DNA of 64,000 nucleotides from Coffea arabica (taxonomy: Eukaryota; Streptophyta; Magnoliopsida; Gentianales; Rubiaceae), in assembly GCF_036785885.1 (NCBI RefSeq), contig NC_092320.1, positions 18,725,557-18,789,556 on the forward strand, in the 5' to 3' direction. Below the pieces are notes generated by a model. It ran no database searches and was not told the origin of the DNA. It worked only from the letters and a program-made list of their open reading frames with translations. Shown here piece after piece: positions 1 to 12,700 of the stretch. A program made the translations under genes and the position numbers. Within the stretch, counting starts at the first letter, position 1; every line of letters starts with the position of its first letter.

Positions 1-2093
1 GTACCAAAAGAGTTTGTAATTCCAGAAAGAGGAATAAGACAAGGTGACCCACTGTCTCCTTATCTTTTCCTCTTATGTTCAGAAGGGTTCTCCAATTTAT
101 TGAAGCAAGCTGAGGAAGATAAAAGGATCTCAGGAATAAAGATTAGTAGGACTGGACCAAGCATGACTCACCTATTTTTCGCCGATGATTCATTGAAGCC
201 AGGGAACTCATTCAAATTCTGAGGAAGTATGAGAAGGGGTCTGGTCAATCTATAAATCTGGAAAAGTCCTCGGTGTTTTTCAGCAGCAACGTGAGTCATC
301 AGAGGAAAGGGGAAGTGATACAAAGCCTAGGCACAATTTAGGTGGCTACTCAAGGAAAATACCTGGGGCTCCCTATGGTGATAACAAGATCTAAACAGCA
401 AGTTTTTGGATACATTAAGGATAGTATCAGTAGAAGAATGAATAGTTGGAAGAACAAGTTGCTCATCCAAGGAGGGAAATAAGTTTTATTGAAGGTAGTT
501 TCCATGGCAATGCCAGTTTATACAATGTCCTGCTTTAAACTCCCTAACAAATTGTGCAAAGAAGTGACCTCCATTTTTGCTAACTACTGGTGGGGAGAAA
601 ATGATGGAAAAAATGAGATGCACTGGTGCTCATGGAGGAGATTGGCTAAAGAGAAAAAAGAGGGAGGTCTAAGATTTAAAGATTTGCAGAACTTCAATAA
701 AGCCTTGTTGGCTAAACAGGTCTGGAGACTGATTTCCAAACCTAATTTATTAGTCAGCAGGGTCTTGAGGGCAAAGTACTTCCATAGGGACTCAATCTTT
801 AAGTGCAAAGTCCCAAAGTGTGCTTCCTGGATTTGGCAAAGCATGATGAATGTGAGAGATTTTGTGCAAAAAGGAACTAGGAAGAAGATAGGCAATGGCA
901 AGGCTACAAACATTTGGGAGGATAACTGGATTCCAGGAAATAGGGATGGAAAAGTCACATCTGCAAGGCCTCAGAATTGCAACATTAAAAGAGTAGATGA
1001 GTTGATCAGTGGCTTTAGATGGAGGAAACTATTGGTACTGAGAACCTTCAACAGGAAGGATGCTAACGAAATTCTGGATATCCCTATAAGTATCTCAAGA
1101 AGGGAAGACAGCAACTACTGGCTCCATAGTGGCAATGGCATCTATACGGTCAATTCTGGGTACAAGGCATTGAGTAGAGAAACAACCCAACATATAGTAG
1201 GAAAAGTTAATGAGGCAGAAACGAGCTTAGCAAACTGCAATGGAAAGCAATGGAAGTGGTTGTGGAAGTTGAGAGTCAAAAGCAAGATAAAACACTTCAT
1301 TTGGAGGAGTCTACATGGGCTAATTCCAGTTAATGCCTTGGTGTTTAATAGAACAAACCAGGGAGATCCAATATGTGATGGCTGTGGAGATCAAAATGAG
1401 TCTATTGAACATATGTTTTTCCAGTGTAGCAGAACTCAAGAGGTATGGAAGATGGCCCCAATACAGTGGGATGGATTAACGGGACTGACAGGGAATTTTA
1501 GAGATTGGTGGAATGCAATGCTGGAAGCCTCAGGTAGGACAGAGGGGAAGGAGCATATAGAGCTTACTACGAATATCCTGTGGCAAATATGGAAAAGGAG
1601 AAATGAATGGAAGTTTAACGCTAAACGAAAGCACCATTGGAAAACAGTTAACAAGGCTCAACAGGATTGGCAAGAGCAAGCCTCAGCTTGGAGTACTGAT
1701 ATAAGGACCCCTGAGGATGCTGGAAGAGAAGGAGGAGAAGTAGAACCAGTGGAGGTACGAAGTGATGAATTGCAGATCAAAATATCAACTACTGTGCAGG
1801 AACAGACCAAAAGTGTTGGTATTGGGATTTTAGCAACTAACCACAGACATCAGGTGGTGTCAGCCTGGGCACTAATTGATAGGAAAGCAGTAAATTAGTT
1901 GCAGACTATAGCAGAAGCTGTGAAGATGGCCATTATAAAAGCCAGATATCAGCAATGGCAGAAAATTACAGTCCATGTTCCCAGCCCACAGCTACTGAAA
2001 GTGATTTTGTCGGGAGTGGCTAAGGATATCAAAATATCTACTTTGGCTGACGACATTAACAACCTCAGAGCTTTGTTCCAGAAATGCTTCTAG
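1..2093 (+). pseudogene. LINE ORF2 remnant: reverse transcriptase, zf-RVT, RNase H-like
   Basis: Domains in order are the RT palm (1-190, RQGDP and FADD boxes), the RT thumb/connection region (about 330-960, with the LINE block KEKKEGGLRFKDLQNFNKAL), zf-RVT (about 1105-1450, with CDGCGDQNESIEHMFFQC as the metal-binding part), and a shortened RNase H-like tail (1770-2093). The longest open stretch is 489-1898. The TAG at 1896-1898 is in frame with the following 1899-2093 stretch, so one substitution splits the RNase H part. A frameshift or small deletion near 195 removes the link from the FADD box to the thumb. In plant LINEs this protein nicks and reverse-transcribes at the target; here it is broken. 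Confidence 0.88.
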
Positions 2094-2275
2094 AAAGAAG
2101 ATTAGATAACAGATGTGATTTGATTAGTGATTATGCCTTAGGCATACTTCAGGATGAGGAATGGATCAATCCTCAGTGTTTTAACACTTTTGTATAGAAC
2201 CTTTGAGCCTTTGCTCATGAAAGTGTACATCTTTTGCCAATCAATACAAAAACTACCGTTGCAGGAAAAAAAAAA
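1..2275 (+). mobile_element. LINE (non-LTR retrotransposon), 3' part, decayed
   Basis: The window opens inside a plant L1-type LINE. The first bases read as reverse transcriptase with the motif RQGDPLSPYLF, followed near 172-190 by FFADDS, the catalytic F/YADD box. A zinc-finger reverse transcriptase domain (zf-RVT) and an RNase H-like tail follow. The element ends in an A run at 2266-2275, as expected for a retroposed 3' end. The 5' end lies outside the window. A frame break lies just after the FADD box (about 195) and stops occur near 340, 480 and 1896, so it is not autonomous. It abuts the leader of the copia element at about 2276; no target duplication can be judged because the left end is missing. 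Confidence 0.9.
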
Positions 2276-2484
2276 TCAAACTTCAAGAAAAGTGATTACA
2301 CGCCTTGAATGCTTCAAGTTTTGATCCCCATTTATGTAAACTTGTTTCTATAGAATTCTTTCTTGAATTTTTCTGATTTGACTCAATACAGTCTTGTACT
2401 TCTATATTATTTTCCTACAATCTTGAAGTTTGATTGATTGACAAGAATGGAGTCTACACAAGAGAGTGCCATCAAAGTTATGAA

Positions 2485-3271
2485 CATAGTTATTAAACCC
2501 GGTCCGGCCCGGTCAAACCGGTGAACCGGGCATTGGACCGGACTGGGTTTTGAGTTAGATTGTTTAAACAATCAATCCGTTAACTAGTCAACGGACCGAC
2601 GGTTCGACTAGATTAAACCGAAAATCCGGCCGGTTTTGTCTATGAACCGGGTTTGGGAGAAAAAATTTATGCCTTCAATAGAATTCGAACATTGGACGTC
2701 TAGGCATTGCAGCAACGTAGATACCACCAGGCTACTTCACGATATCGTGCTAAGGTTTCTTACTTATAATATATAAACCTTTTTTCAATTTTATCTTTAT
2801 TTTATTTCTCTAAAACAAATTTATTTGGAATCTTTTAATAAAAATTTATAACCCCCAAACTCTATAAGTTATAAAATTGACTTAAAAAATAACATATTAC
2901 ATAATTCATTTTAAAGACAAATATTATTTTTAATAATTTTTTGCACTTAAAACTTATAAATAAGTTAGATAATTACACTGAATATAGATAAAATTTTATA
3001 CTTAAAATTTGGTGTATTACTAAATAACTTTATATTTTATTGATTCTTATACGAATTAATTATTTTATAGCAAATTAAATTATATGAGTATTTGCTATGA
3101 CATTATTTATTACAATTTATATCATATATCTTATATTTAAAATTATGAAATATAATATTTAAATATATTTAGTGGTCCACCGGTTCAACCACTCATCCAC
3201 TGGTTGAACCAGTAACCTGTTGACCCACCTCGTTCGCCGGGTTCCCTCCCGAGTTGGGTTTAATAACTATG
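2485..3271. mobile_element. hAT-type non-autonomous element in copia gag
   Basis: 787 bp, bounded by inverted ends CATAGTTATTAAACCC (left) and GGGTTTAATAACTATG (right), and flanked by a perfect 8-bp duplication GTTATGAA (2477-2484 and 3272-3279). Eight-bp duplications are typical of hAT transposons. Subterminal parts are dense in CCGGTTC/GAACCGG motifs; the middle is very AT-rich and non-coding. Removing the element plus one duplication copy restores an open gag frame, which confirms the boundaries. A related copy lies at 30045-31100 in opposite internal orientation. Confidence 0.88.
2663..2755 (-). repeat. tRNA-like segment inside the hAT-type element
   Basis: Read on the minus strand, this stretch has a B-box-like GTTCGAATTC preceded at tRNA-like spacing by TGGTGGTATCTACGTTGC, which resembles an A-box region. 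A collinear segment is found at the equivalent place in the second copy (30828-30900). It is probably a tRNA- or SINE-derived piece carried by the family. No intact tRNA cloverleaf is visible. Confidence 0.5.
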
Positions 3272-6200
3272 GTTATGAACCAAAATTTCGTTAAGTTGGA
3301 CAAACTTGATGGAACCGGAACCAACTTCAACCGTTGAAAGGACAAACTTATGTTCTTCCTCACTGCATTGAAGGTGGCTTACATTCTCAATCCGAATCTT
3401 CTGGAAATTCCTGCTCTAGTGAAGGGTGAGTCCGAGGAAGTGACAAAGCAAAGACAAAAGTGTGAAGAGGACGAGATTATTTGCCGAGGCCACATTCTTA
3501 ACACCCTCTCGGATAGTTACTACGATATGTTCCAAGGAGTACGAAATCCAAGGGAAATCTAGGTTGCAATTGAGCGAGAGTATACAACCCAAAAGCAAGG
3601 CACGGATAAGTTTTTCATTAAGAAATATTTTGAGTTTAAGTTGGTTGATTCTTTTTCTCTTATGGACCAAATTCATAATCTTCAAGTGATAGTTTCTAAA
3701 CTTAAAGATTATGGTGTTGAAGAGTCTGAATCTTTCCAAGTTGGTGCAATAATTGCTAAGTTGCCACCATTATGGAATAAATATTACCAAAAGAAGTTGC
3801 TTCACACTTCTGAAACTTTAACTTTATCTAGTGTTTTGAAATATCTTAGAATTGAAGAAGGGGCTAGAATATTTCAAAAACTAGAAATTGACAATGCTCC
3901 TAAGACTAATATGGTTGAAGAGAAAATGAATTCTGGTAGTAAGAGAAAGAGGCATTAGAATACTAATTCAAAAGACAATAAGAAAAAAAAAAGAATTTGT
4001 TACAATTGTGGTAAGAAAGGCCATTATAAGGCCGAGTGCAAACTCAACAAAAAACAAAAGAAAAATGTTGCTCCAAGTGCTAATCTTGTTGATGAGTGTG
4101 CAGAAATTGTAGTAATGATGACTTTTGGTACGGTGACTGAACTTCATATGACGACACCTACACCTTCAAAGGATTGGTGGTATGATTCTGGTGCTGCAAT
4201 TCATGTTTGCAATGATAAGAATCAGTTCAAGAGTTTTGAACTTCTTGAGGGTCATAAAGTTGTCATGACAAATATAGTGAGAGCCAAGGTTCATGGCAAA
4301 GGGGATGTGCATCTTCAATTCGCATCCGGTAAAAAGTTGGTCCTTACCAATGTACTTCATGTTCCCGATGTTGTTAAGAATTTAGTGTCTGCAGACATTC
4401 TTAACAAGAAAGGATTGAAGGCTGTACTAGAGTCAAATAATGTAATTTTGTCAAAGAATGGTGTATTTATAGGGAATGGCTATTCTTGTAATGGAATGTT
4501 CAAGTTGAGTATTAATAAAGTGAATGATATTTCGGTTTACTCTTTGGCTTCTACTTCTTCTACTTGTTCTTATTTTTTGTGGCATGGTAGGTTAGGACAT
4601 GTGAATCATAAAGTGCTGAAATTTATGTCTAAAGATGGCCTAATTTCATATAATGACCTTGAAAATAAGAAATGTGAAACTTGTGTTCAAGCCAAGATTA
4701 CAAGGTTGTCTTTTCTAAAAGTTGAACGACAAACACAAATGCTTGATCTTGTGCATTCTGATGTGTCTCACATTCAATGGTTTTCTAACTAGAGGAGGAA
4801 ATAGATACTTTGTCACATTCACAGATGATTGTTCTAGGTTTGTGTATGTGTATCTTATGAAACACAAAGAATAAATATTTGGTATGTTTAAAACATACAA
4901 GGCTTTAGTAGAAAATTAATTGAATAAGAAAATTAAAATTTTGAGAAGTGATAGAGAGGTTGAGCACTTCCCTAGTGAATTCTCAAAATTTTGTGAAGAA
5001 AGTGGAATTGTACACCAAACCAATGCACCATACATACCACAACAAAATGGTTTGGCTGAAAGGAAAAATCGAACTCTTGAAGATATGGTTAATTCCATGC
5101 TTGTGAGTTCAGGGTTGCCAAATAATTTGTGGGGGTGAAGCTTTGTTAATTGCATGTCATGTTCATAATAGAATTCCTTCCTTAAAAACTAGAATTTCTC
5201 CCTATGAAGTGTAGAAAAATAGAAAATCAAATCTGTCTTATTTAAGGATTTGGGGTTGCATAGCCTACTATAGGGTCACTGATAATAAAATAACTAAATT
5301 GGGACCTAGAGCCCTTAAAAGTGTGTTCGTTGGTTATGCAGAAAATTCGAAAGCCTATAGATTACTTGATCTTGGTTCAAATATAAAAGTTGAGTCAAGG
5401 GATGTTGAGTTTTTTGAAGATAAGTTTCTTAGAGACTCAACAGTTAATATAGATCCATCATCTCCAAATGCAGCCTCTTCTAGTGGTACAAAAAGAAGAG
5501 AAATTGATACTCCTAGTGAACCTAGGAGGAGTCAAAGACAAAGAAAAGAAAAACAATTGCCCCCCGACTTTGTGTCTCTTCAAGCTATTGTTTTTCTAGT
5601 AGAAGGAAATAGAGATTCTCTACTAAATAAAACTCCAATTTTGTTAAGTGTAGAGGATGATCCTAAGACATATGATGAAGCTACGAAATCGAGAGATGCT
5701 GTATTTTGGAAAGAGGCAGTGATTGATGAAATGGACTCAATATTGTCTAACAATACTTGGGTTCTTGTGGACTTGCCTCAAGATTCTAAAAATATTGATT
5801 GTAAGTGGGTATTTTGCAAGAAATATGCCACTAATGGAACTATTCTTACTTACAAGGCTAGGTTAGTAGCTAAAGGCTATAACAAAAGGAAGGAATAGAC
5901 TATTTTGACACATATGCACCTGTGGCTAGGATAACCTCTGTTAGAGTACTACTAGCTTTAATATCTGTTTTTAGCCTTCATATGCTTCAAATGGATGTTA
6001 AAATAGCTTTCTTAAATGGTGATTTGAATGAGGAGGTATACATGGAACAACCCGAAGGTTTTGTACTCCTAGGTAATGAACATAAGGTGTGTAAACTAGT
6101 GAAATTTTTATATAGCTTGAAACAAGCTCCAAAACAATGGCATAAGAAATTCGAATCTGTTTTACTCTCTAGTGGATTTAGGTACAATAATGCTGATAAG

Positions 6201-6819
6201 TGCATTTATTCTAAATCCAATAGTGAGTATAGTGTGATTATTTGTTTGTATGTGGATGACATGCTAATTGTTAATGCCACACTTAAAGGTGTAGTAGAAA
6301 CTAAGAAGTATTTGTCTTCTAAGTTCAAGATGAAAGATCTTGTTGAAGTAGATACTATCTTGGGGATTAAAGTTAAAACACATAGTGGGGGATTTAAGTG
6401 TGAAAGAAGTTGGCACCCCTTTTGATCCTAACTTAAGCTGTATGAGAATACCGGTAAACCAATAGCTCAACTAGAATATGCTAGTGTTATTGGTAGTCTT
6501 ATGTATGCAATGAGTTGCATTAGGCCGGATATTTCATACTCGATTTGTAGACTATCTAGATACATTAAAAATCGAAGTAAATATCATTGGAAAGCTATTT
6601 GTAGAGTGCTTGGTTATCTTAAAAGAACCAAAGATCTTGGACTATTTTATAATAATTTTCCTAGTGTTCTTGAGGGATTTTCAGATGCTAGTTGGATTAC
6701 TAGTATTAGTGAGCAAAAATCGACTAGTGGTTGGATTTTTATGCTTGGTGGTAGAGTTATCTCATGGGTTTCAAAGAAGCAAACGGTGATAAATCATTCA
6801 ACCATGGAAGCTGAATTAA

Positions 6820-9696
6820 CTATCAATTTGTGTCATTTGTGTGATGATTTACTCGATTTCTTAGCAGACGAAATTATTTTTTCAAAAGCTCAAATGGGAG
6901 ACCAAATGATAAAATCTGTATGGATAGAGAAACGAACGCTTGGAGTATCATTCCGAATTTTCAAAACAAAGAAGAATAATGCACATTTTTGCTTTCACTG
7001 AGATGTGAGTTGAATCTATTTAGACACAGCGGTCATTTTCAAGCAAAGATTGCCCCAATTTGTAATTTATCAATCAATGTGACTGATTTTATTTTGGGGT
7101 TAAGTGAAGGAGAAAAGGTATCTCATTGGACCTTTTGAATGACCGCTCACCCTTTTTCTTTTTTTTTTTCTTTTAAACTCTGAGCACTCTTATTGTATAG
7201 CTCGGATCACCAATTGAGTGTACGTAAGGATTTTAGAAAGCATACACTCGTGAAATTTCAGGTTGGAGGTTGAGGAAATCTCGATTTAGCTTTATTTTCC
7301 AAAAATTCATCATGAAATTTCCGATGAGCAAAAGAATGAAATGTACATGAATACAATATTTATCCAAAAACTTTATTGCTGAAAAAGTTTGAAACAAAAT
7401 TTCTTGTTCAATTACAATACAAATGAGAAAACTTCTAAAAACTCCACATATAAACTTTTTGTCTCCTTTTCTTTTGGAATAAAAATGTATTAACAAACAA
7501 AACATTCTTTGACTAACAATTATGAAGTTTCTTAGATGCTTTAGCTTAACGCTTCCCAAATAGATGCTTTACATTGTAAGATCTGCCCAAGAATCAAGTA
7601 ATACTTTTTAAACTTTATCGGATCAAAATTGTTATCAGATATGGAAAATATTTTCACCTCATTGAAACATTTTTATGAATGCAGGGGAAGGGGAAAAACA
7701 AAAGAAAAACACCTTGAGTTAGTAAGCAAGACTATAAAATCGGTATGCATGTCCTATGGGGGAGCCCTTTTTATGTCAAGGGTACGTCTAGCATGAAAAT
7801 GCAATCCTCTAGGGTAGGCACCATACCATACCTGATGAATCCGATCAACTGATTGAGTGAAAAAATGATTTGAAAAATTGGCTAATTGGAGTGAGAAGAG
7901 ACATTTATCTTAAAAAAAAAATGAGAACAAAGTCCGAATGGATTACTTGCTTTGGTCGACGCATAATGTGCCAAAAGTGGTAAAATGGTCAAATTCATTG
8001 AATGAAATTTGAAAATTTATTGAAAATTGAATGGATAACCCTAAAAATGAATTAAACTAATCAAATGAATAAAATCAATTGATTAAGCGAAATGATGATT
8101 TATTCAAAATCGACCGAATTGTCCTAAAAATAGGTAAACTGATCAAATGTATCGGATGATTTATTCAAAATTGACAAGATCACCCTAAAAAGGGTAAAGT
8201 GGTCAAATGCATTGAATGAAATTTGATTATTTGTTCAAAAATCGACTAGATCACCCTAAAAAAGGTAAATTGGTCAAATGAATTGAATGAAATTAATAAT
8301 TTATTCAAAAATCGACCAAATCACCCAAAGGGTAAATTAGTCAAATGAATTGAATAAAATTTATGGTTTATTCAAAAATGGGTTGAATTGTCCACCCATT
8401 GGTAATTTTCAAAAATTCATTGTGATGCATTAGTCTATGAGCCTCTTAAAAATCAAAATTTGGCCTCAATACATTTATCGTCTCAAGAATGAGGAATCAT
8501 TTGTAAATTTCTTTAAGTCAATGTCCTTTAAGCAAGGGATTTTTGCCAACTATGTTAAAAATGACCAACAGATGATTGTTAGATGCTCATATTCCAATGC
8601 GTAAAAATTGCTTTGCCGTCTTCGAAAAGATCGGGTCCTACCTTACCTTATGCACTACCCCTTCAGATAATACAAAAATATAAACGTGCACGTCTCATTG
8701 GATTATATATCCGAGACACAGGGCGGTTTAATCCTAGCACGGGATCCCCTAAATGGCATTCCCTTCTAGGGTTTATGTATGATGCCATTTATTAAAGCGA
8801 TGTAAATATGTAACAAATATGGCCTAAAGGACATAAATAATGCATCGGGGGAAAAGGGTCTAAAAATGAAATGTACTTATTGAAAATTAAGTGTAATGAC
8901 TGAAATTTAAACATGTGATTTATCTAGCAGGTAAGTCACTAAAAGAGTGCCAAAGAGGCCTCTTATTGCTAAGGCACATGAATGCAAGCCAAGAAAACAA
9001 TGAAATGGTTAGTGCAATTGATAGTACACATAACATATTGGGAGCAATTAAGAAAAGAAATACAATAAAAGCAAATAAAAGGGGTGGAACCCCTTCCCTC
9101 GTGCCTAATGTGCTTAAAAAGGGTGAGGTTGACTCTAACCTAGAAAAATTCTAATATGGATGCATGAGACTGGGGCTCACTAATGCAACTAGACTCGATA
9201 AGGCTTAAAAAGGTCCCCAAGCCTTCAGACCTAAGGGAATGGGTCATCAATCCCAAAACCCTCGGTCGGTGGCTCGAACGATCCCCTAGGTATTGCTATG
9301 GGCGCAGAGCACACCATCCACATATTTAGAGAAACCATTCCTAGTCCTACAAGGCGGTGTGGGAAAGAGCCCACGAAAATAAAATAAAATGGATTAACAG
9401 TAAATAAACGTGCACGTATGAAGTGTTCCCTATTTTGAGGGAAAGGATTGAGACCCAACGCGAGGCTCTAAAGGCGACACACCCCCCCAAATGCAATGCA
9501 AAGTGCGAGATAAAACAAGTAAAACATACATCCAAACAACCAATCATACATACGTGAGTGAGGGAGTAGTTTGATACGCGCGCGAGGCAAAAGGTCCTAA
9601 AAATGGAAAATACAACCATAATATCCAAATGCTACGCATAACAGGGGTAGAAAACGAAAAAGAATGGCTAAATCAAATGTTTGGACCCACTTAGGA
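6820..9696 (-). other. Leader/internal region of minus-strand Tat/Ogre-like element; no gene
   Basis: Between the end of copia homology and the primer binding site at 9697 I see no convincing coding sequence. Because the LTR and primer site to the right read on the minus strand, this stretch is the likely 5' untranslated leader of that element. The left limit is not defined. It contains a tandem repeat at about 7975-8400. Short open frames at 8583-8795 and 8915-9154 match no family I know. Confidence 0.45.
7975..8400. repeat. Degenerate tandem repeat, unit about 70-80 bp
   Basis: At least five copies of a unit with the core TCAAATGAATTGAATGAAAT, followed by TTATTCAAAAATCGACC and ATCACCCTAAAAAGGGTAAA. 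Copies differ by substitutions and small indels. Tandem repeats are common in untranslated parts of large Tat/Ogre elements. Too long, too diverged and lacking separate spacers to be CRISPR-like. Confidence 0.75.
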
Positions 9697-9716
9697 GGTC
9701 CCCAGTGGAGTCGCCA
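9697..9716 (-). promoter_or_regulatory. Primer binding site of Tat/Ogre-like element
   Basis: On the minus strand, three bases after the LTR end, the sequence reads TGGCGACTCCACTGGGGACC. It starts with TGG, complementary to the CCA end of a tRNA. Ogre-type elements are known to use a tRNA-Arg primer with a site of this type; assignment to that tRNA is from memory of the family, not computed. Confidence 0.7.
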
Positions 9717-9719
9717 AAC

Positions 9720-12700
9720 TGTCGCGCCCCACTTTTCGATGGTGTGAAAGTAGTGTGTAGGATATGTATGTGAACGTGTGTGAAAGTGAAAATAAAAGGC
9801 CGTGGGATTGTGAAATGCGACGGTTTGGCCAAACAAATGGTTTTAGATAGAAAAGGAGTTGCCACTTGGTATAGAGTTAGGGTGTACCAAGTCACCCAAA
9901 AAGTGATTTTTTGGAAAAGAAAAGTAAACAAACCCTCTGTAAAGAATTTTTAGGTCTACGTAACCAAAGAAAGGGATCAGGGGTCACATTTGATAAGGGA
10001 GAAGACAAAGGCAAAGTCTAAGGCACTCCCTTACCCTTGCCAAAGCTAGTTGCGTGACTTAGCCCTTCTTTTCCTAATTCTTCTACCCAAAGTATGTGTT
10101 GCATGTTGGATATGACTAATGGATGCGAAAAAAGAAAAATGCAATCCTAAATCTAAAATGTCTCTTATGAGGCTTTTTGGTTCCAATCACATGAGTTGTG
10201 ACGGCTAGTAAGGAAAACTCTCATAGATGTCACGGGTAATGCAAATGAAGACCCAAATATGAGTGCAAGTGTGAAAATGCAAGAAAAATGCAAAAATAAA
10301 ATAAATACAAATGTAAGTGCAAGTGTGCAAATGTAAGAAAAGTGCATGTGTGCAAATAAGAGAAAAGTGCATGTGTGCCATTTGAGAAAATAAAGGTGTT
10401 TGTGTGCAAGTGTATGAAAATATGGTATAATAGTAGTAAATGCATAAGTGCAATTGGGTGCAATTTGTGAGGTAGAAAAATAAATAAGTGATAGGGAAAG
10501 AAGAGAAATGTGTGAACATGGCATGTGGATTGAGAAAAAATATAAGTAGTGAGAGAATGTGGATGAAGAAAGTGAGGAAATGATATGATAAAAATGAGAG
10601 TGTATGAACCTAAAGGAATGCATCAAGTCGGGTACGGGAATGACTCCTAACTTTGTGATTTTAATTTTCCCTTTGATAGAGGGAATACAAGCGTGCTAAG
10701 GCTTAGAAAAGCCACACTCATCTATATCCCATATTTAAGGGGTACTCTCAAGCAAATGTACCCTATAACTAACATGAGAATGCAAAAACCTAAGATGAAG
10801 GGGAAAGGATTGGAGGGGCATGTCAAATGTTAGAAAACTAAGAAAAATGCATGAAATGTAGTGAGACATACAAAAAATGCACTAGCGAGAGGGACAGGTT
10901 TAATGGGTCTAGCATTGGACTAGCCATTCACTAAAATTCTCTCACAAGCATTGGACTTGCGAGAGCTCGAGGGGAAAAACCATGACCAGCGTTGGACTAG
11001 CCACGGTGACGCGCGTTGGCATCCATCGTACAAATATATAAGTAATGTGCATAATTAAAGCAAGTAGACATGTGAGCACGTAATTCACATAACATATAAG
11101 CATGCATATTTAGATGCCAGGCCCTAAGAAAGCAAGTAACACGTAGCACGTAAGCATGCAAGTCACATAGGGCAAATAAAGCAAAGAAAACCCTATCTAT
11201 TACATTAGGGGAGTCCTACTACAATCTAAAAAGGGGAAATAAATAATAATTAAAATAAATACCTAACTATTACAAATTTGGCATTCAAGTGCCTTTCAAA
11301 TGATAGATATACAAAGCTAAAGACAATAAAGCAAATGAAATAAATAAATAAACATCCAAGGGGCATGCAATTAAACACGTAAAGTCACATAGGACACGTA
11401 GGGTCAAATAAAGTAAGAAATAAGGGATAGGGTGTACCTCCCTTAATTTGGAGCCCCAATGGTGTGAAATTACTTATTTACCCTCCAAAATACAAAGAAA
11501 AGGTCAAGGCATCACTTTAATTAACAAATAATCAAAAAAGATAAAAGTGAATTGTGAAATTGAATCAATTAAATCATATAAACAACCTACATTTAAGAAG
11601 TCAAAAGAGGAAAGGACTTGATTGCAAAAATTAACAAAGTTCTGGGGTCTAAAATAAAAGAAAAATAAAGTTTAGGGACCTATTTGCAATTAAACCTGGG
11701 ACTCAATTGAAGGAAAACACAAGTTGTTAGGGCCATAGTGACAACACTCGAAAGTCAGGAGGCTGGAATGAAATTTTGTCATTAGGCTCCTTGGCAAAAC
11801 AGGCCATTGGGCCATTTTATTTGTTTGTTTGGGCCAACACCTCCCCTAGCCCAATCGAAACCCAAGCAAAACAAACGGGCTAGCCTATCTGAAGCCCAGG
11901 CAAAATCCAACCACAAAATATATGAGCTTTAACCCTTAGCCTATGCCAATAACCCAGAAAAATAAGTCATTAATCCACTTATCAAACCCAAACAATAAAT
12001 CCAGACCAAACCTAATTTTATTTAATAAAACCCAACAAAATAAAAACCCAACTAAAACTGGCTAACCTCTGATTATGCATCAAATCACAACATTAAACTA
12101 TCCAAAAACCACATCAACTTGGATCAAAGAAGAAAAACACCTAAAGGGACAAAATTGATTAAATTATCTAATTCTCTGTCCAAAACAGAACAAAGGGCAG
12201 CTTGAGGGGTTTAAATGCAACAAAAGCAGGGACTCAATTGAATGAACTATAGCAGTTTGGGGGGTAAAATTATGAAGTTCGGCAACCCTCAAGTAAATTG
12301 CAAAACAACGCGAAAACAAAGGGACTGAAATTGACATTTTAGACCAACGGTCTTCTCCCTCAAAAGCACAGACATCAATCCGCCATTTCTGTCGTTCTTA
12401 GAACCAGAACAATACCAAAATTCTAGCCCTTCTCAATCAAAAATGAAAATCACCCAAAACTTTTCTCATACAAGATCACGACATTAATTTGAATTCATAC
12501 AACCAGAAACATAAGAAGAGAAAACAACAACAAATGGTACACAGAACAAGCACGCTAGAGCCACTCGAAACTCCGTTTTTTACCTGAATTCATACTCGTT
12601 TTTCTTCAAGCCAAACGCAAACAAGTCGCCTTTCACAGATGATATTTGGTTGGGCATTTTATCGAACAATAGGTGGGCAAAAGAAAATTAACCAATTCTT

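Larger units (their letters stand above)
2276..6817 (+). mobile_element. Ty1-copia retrotransposon, 3'-truncated, interrupted in gag
   Basis: Gag, CCHC zinc knuckle, protease, integrase, reverse transcriptase and RNase H follow each other on the plus strand in copia order (integrase before RT). The 2276-2446 stretch is leader or LTR remnant. The gag start codon is at 2447, and gag is interrupted at 2485-3271 by a hAT-type element. RNase H homology ends near 6817; what follows does not continue it, and no 3' LTR is recognisable. Stop codons and frame breaks are spread through the body, so the copy is old and inactive. Confidence 0.9.
2447..6817 (+). pseudogene. Copia Gag-Pol remnant
   Basis: Gag begins at 2447, is interrupted after 13 codons, and resumes in the same sense at 3280, reaching 3958. 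The CCHC knuckle CYNCGKKGHYKAEC is at 3998-4039. The protease active site DSG lies in WWYDSGA near 4175. The pre-integrase HHCC region starts with LWHGRLGH near 4578, and integrase core pieces with RSD and PQQNGLAERKNR are at 4920-5138. RT starts near 5660 (FWKEAVIDEMDSI) and carries the YVDDM catalytic box near 6250. RNase H is at 6501-6817 (SDASW, STMEAE). Stops at 3560, 3956, 4790, 5136 and 5896, plus frame shifts, make it non-functional. Confidence 0.88.

Noticed and set aside
7975..8400. Possible CRISPR-like array
   Set aside because: Repeats are contiguous, diverged and about 70-80 bp without unique spacers; the genome is eukaryotic.
10165..10626. Minus-strand open frames of 77-153 codons
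   Set aside because: They lie in a low-complexity section of the giant LTR (repeated CAAGTGTGCAAATG text) and encode only Phe/His/Leu/Ser-rich sequence in several overlapping frames.
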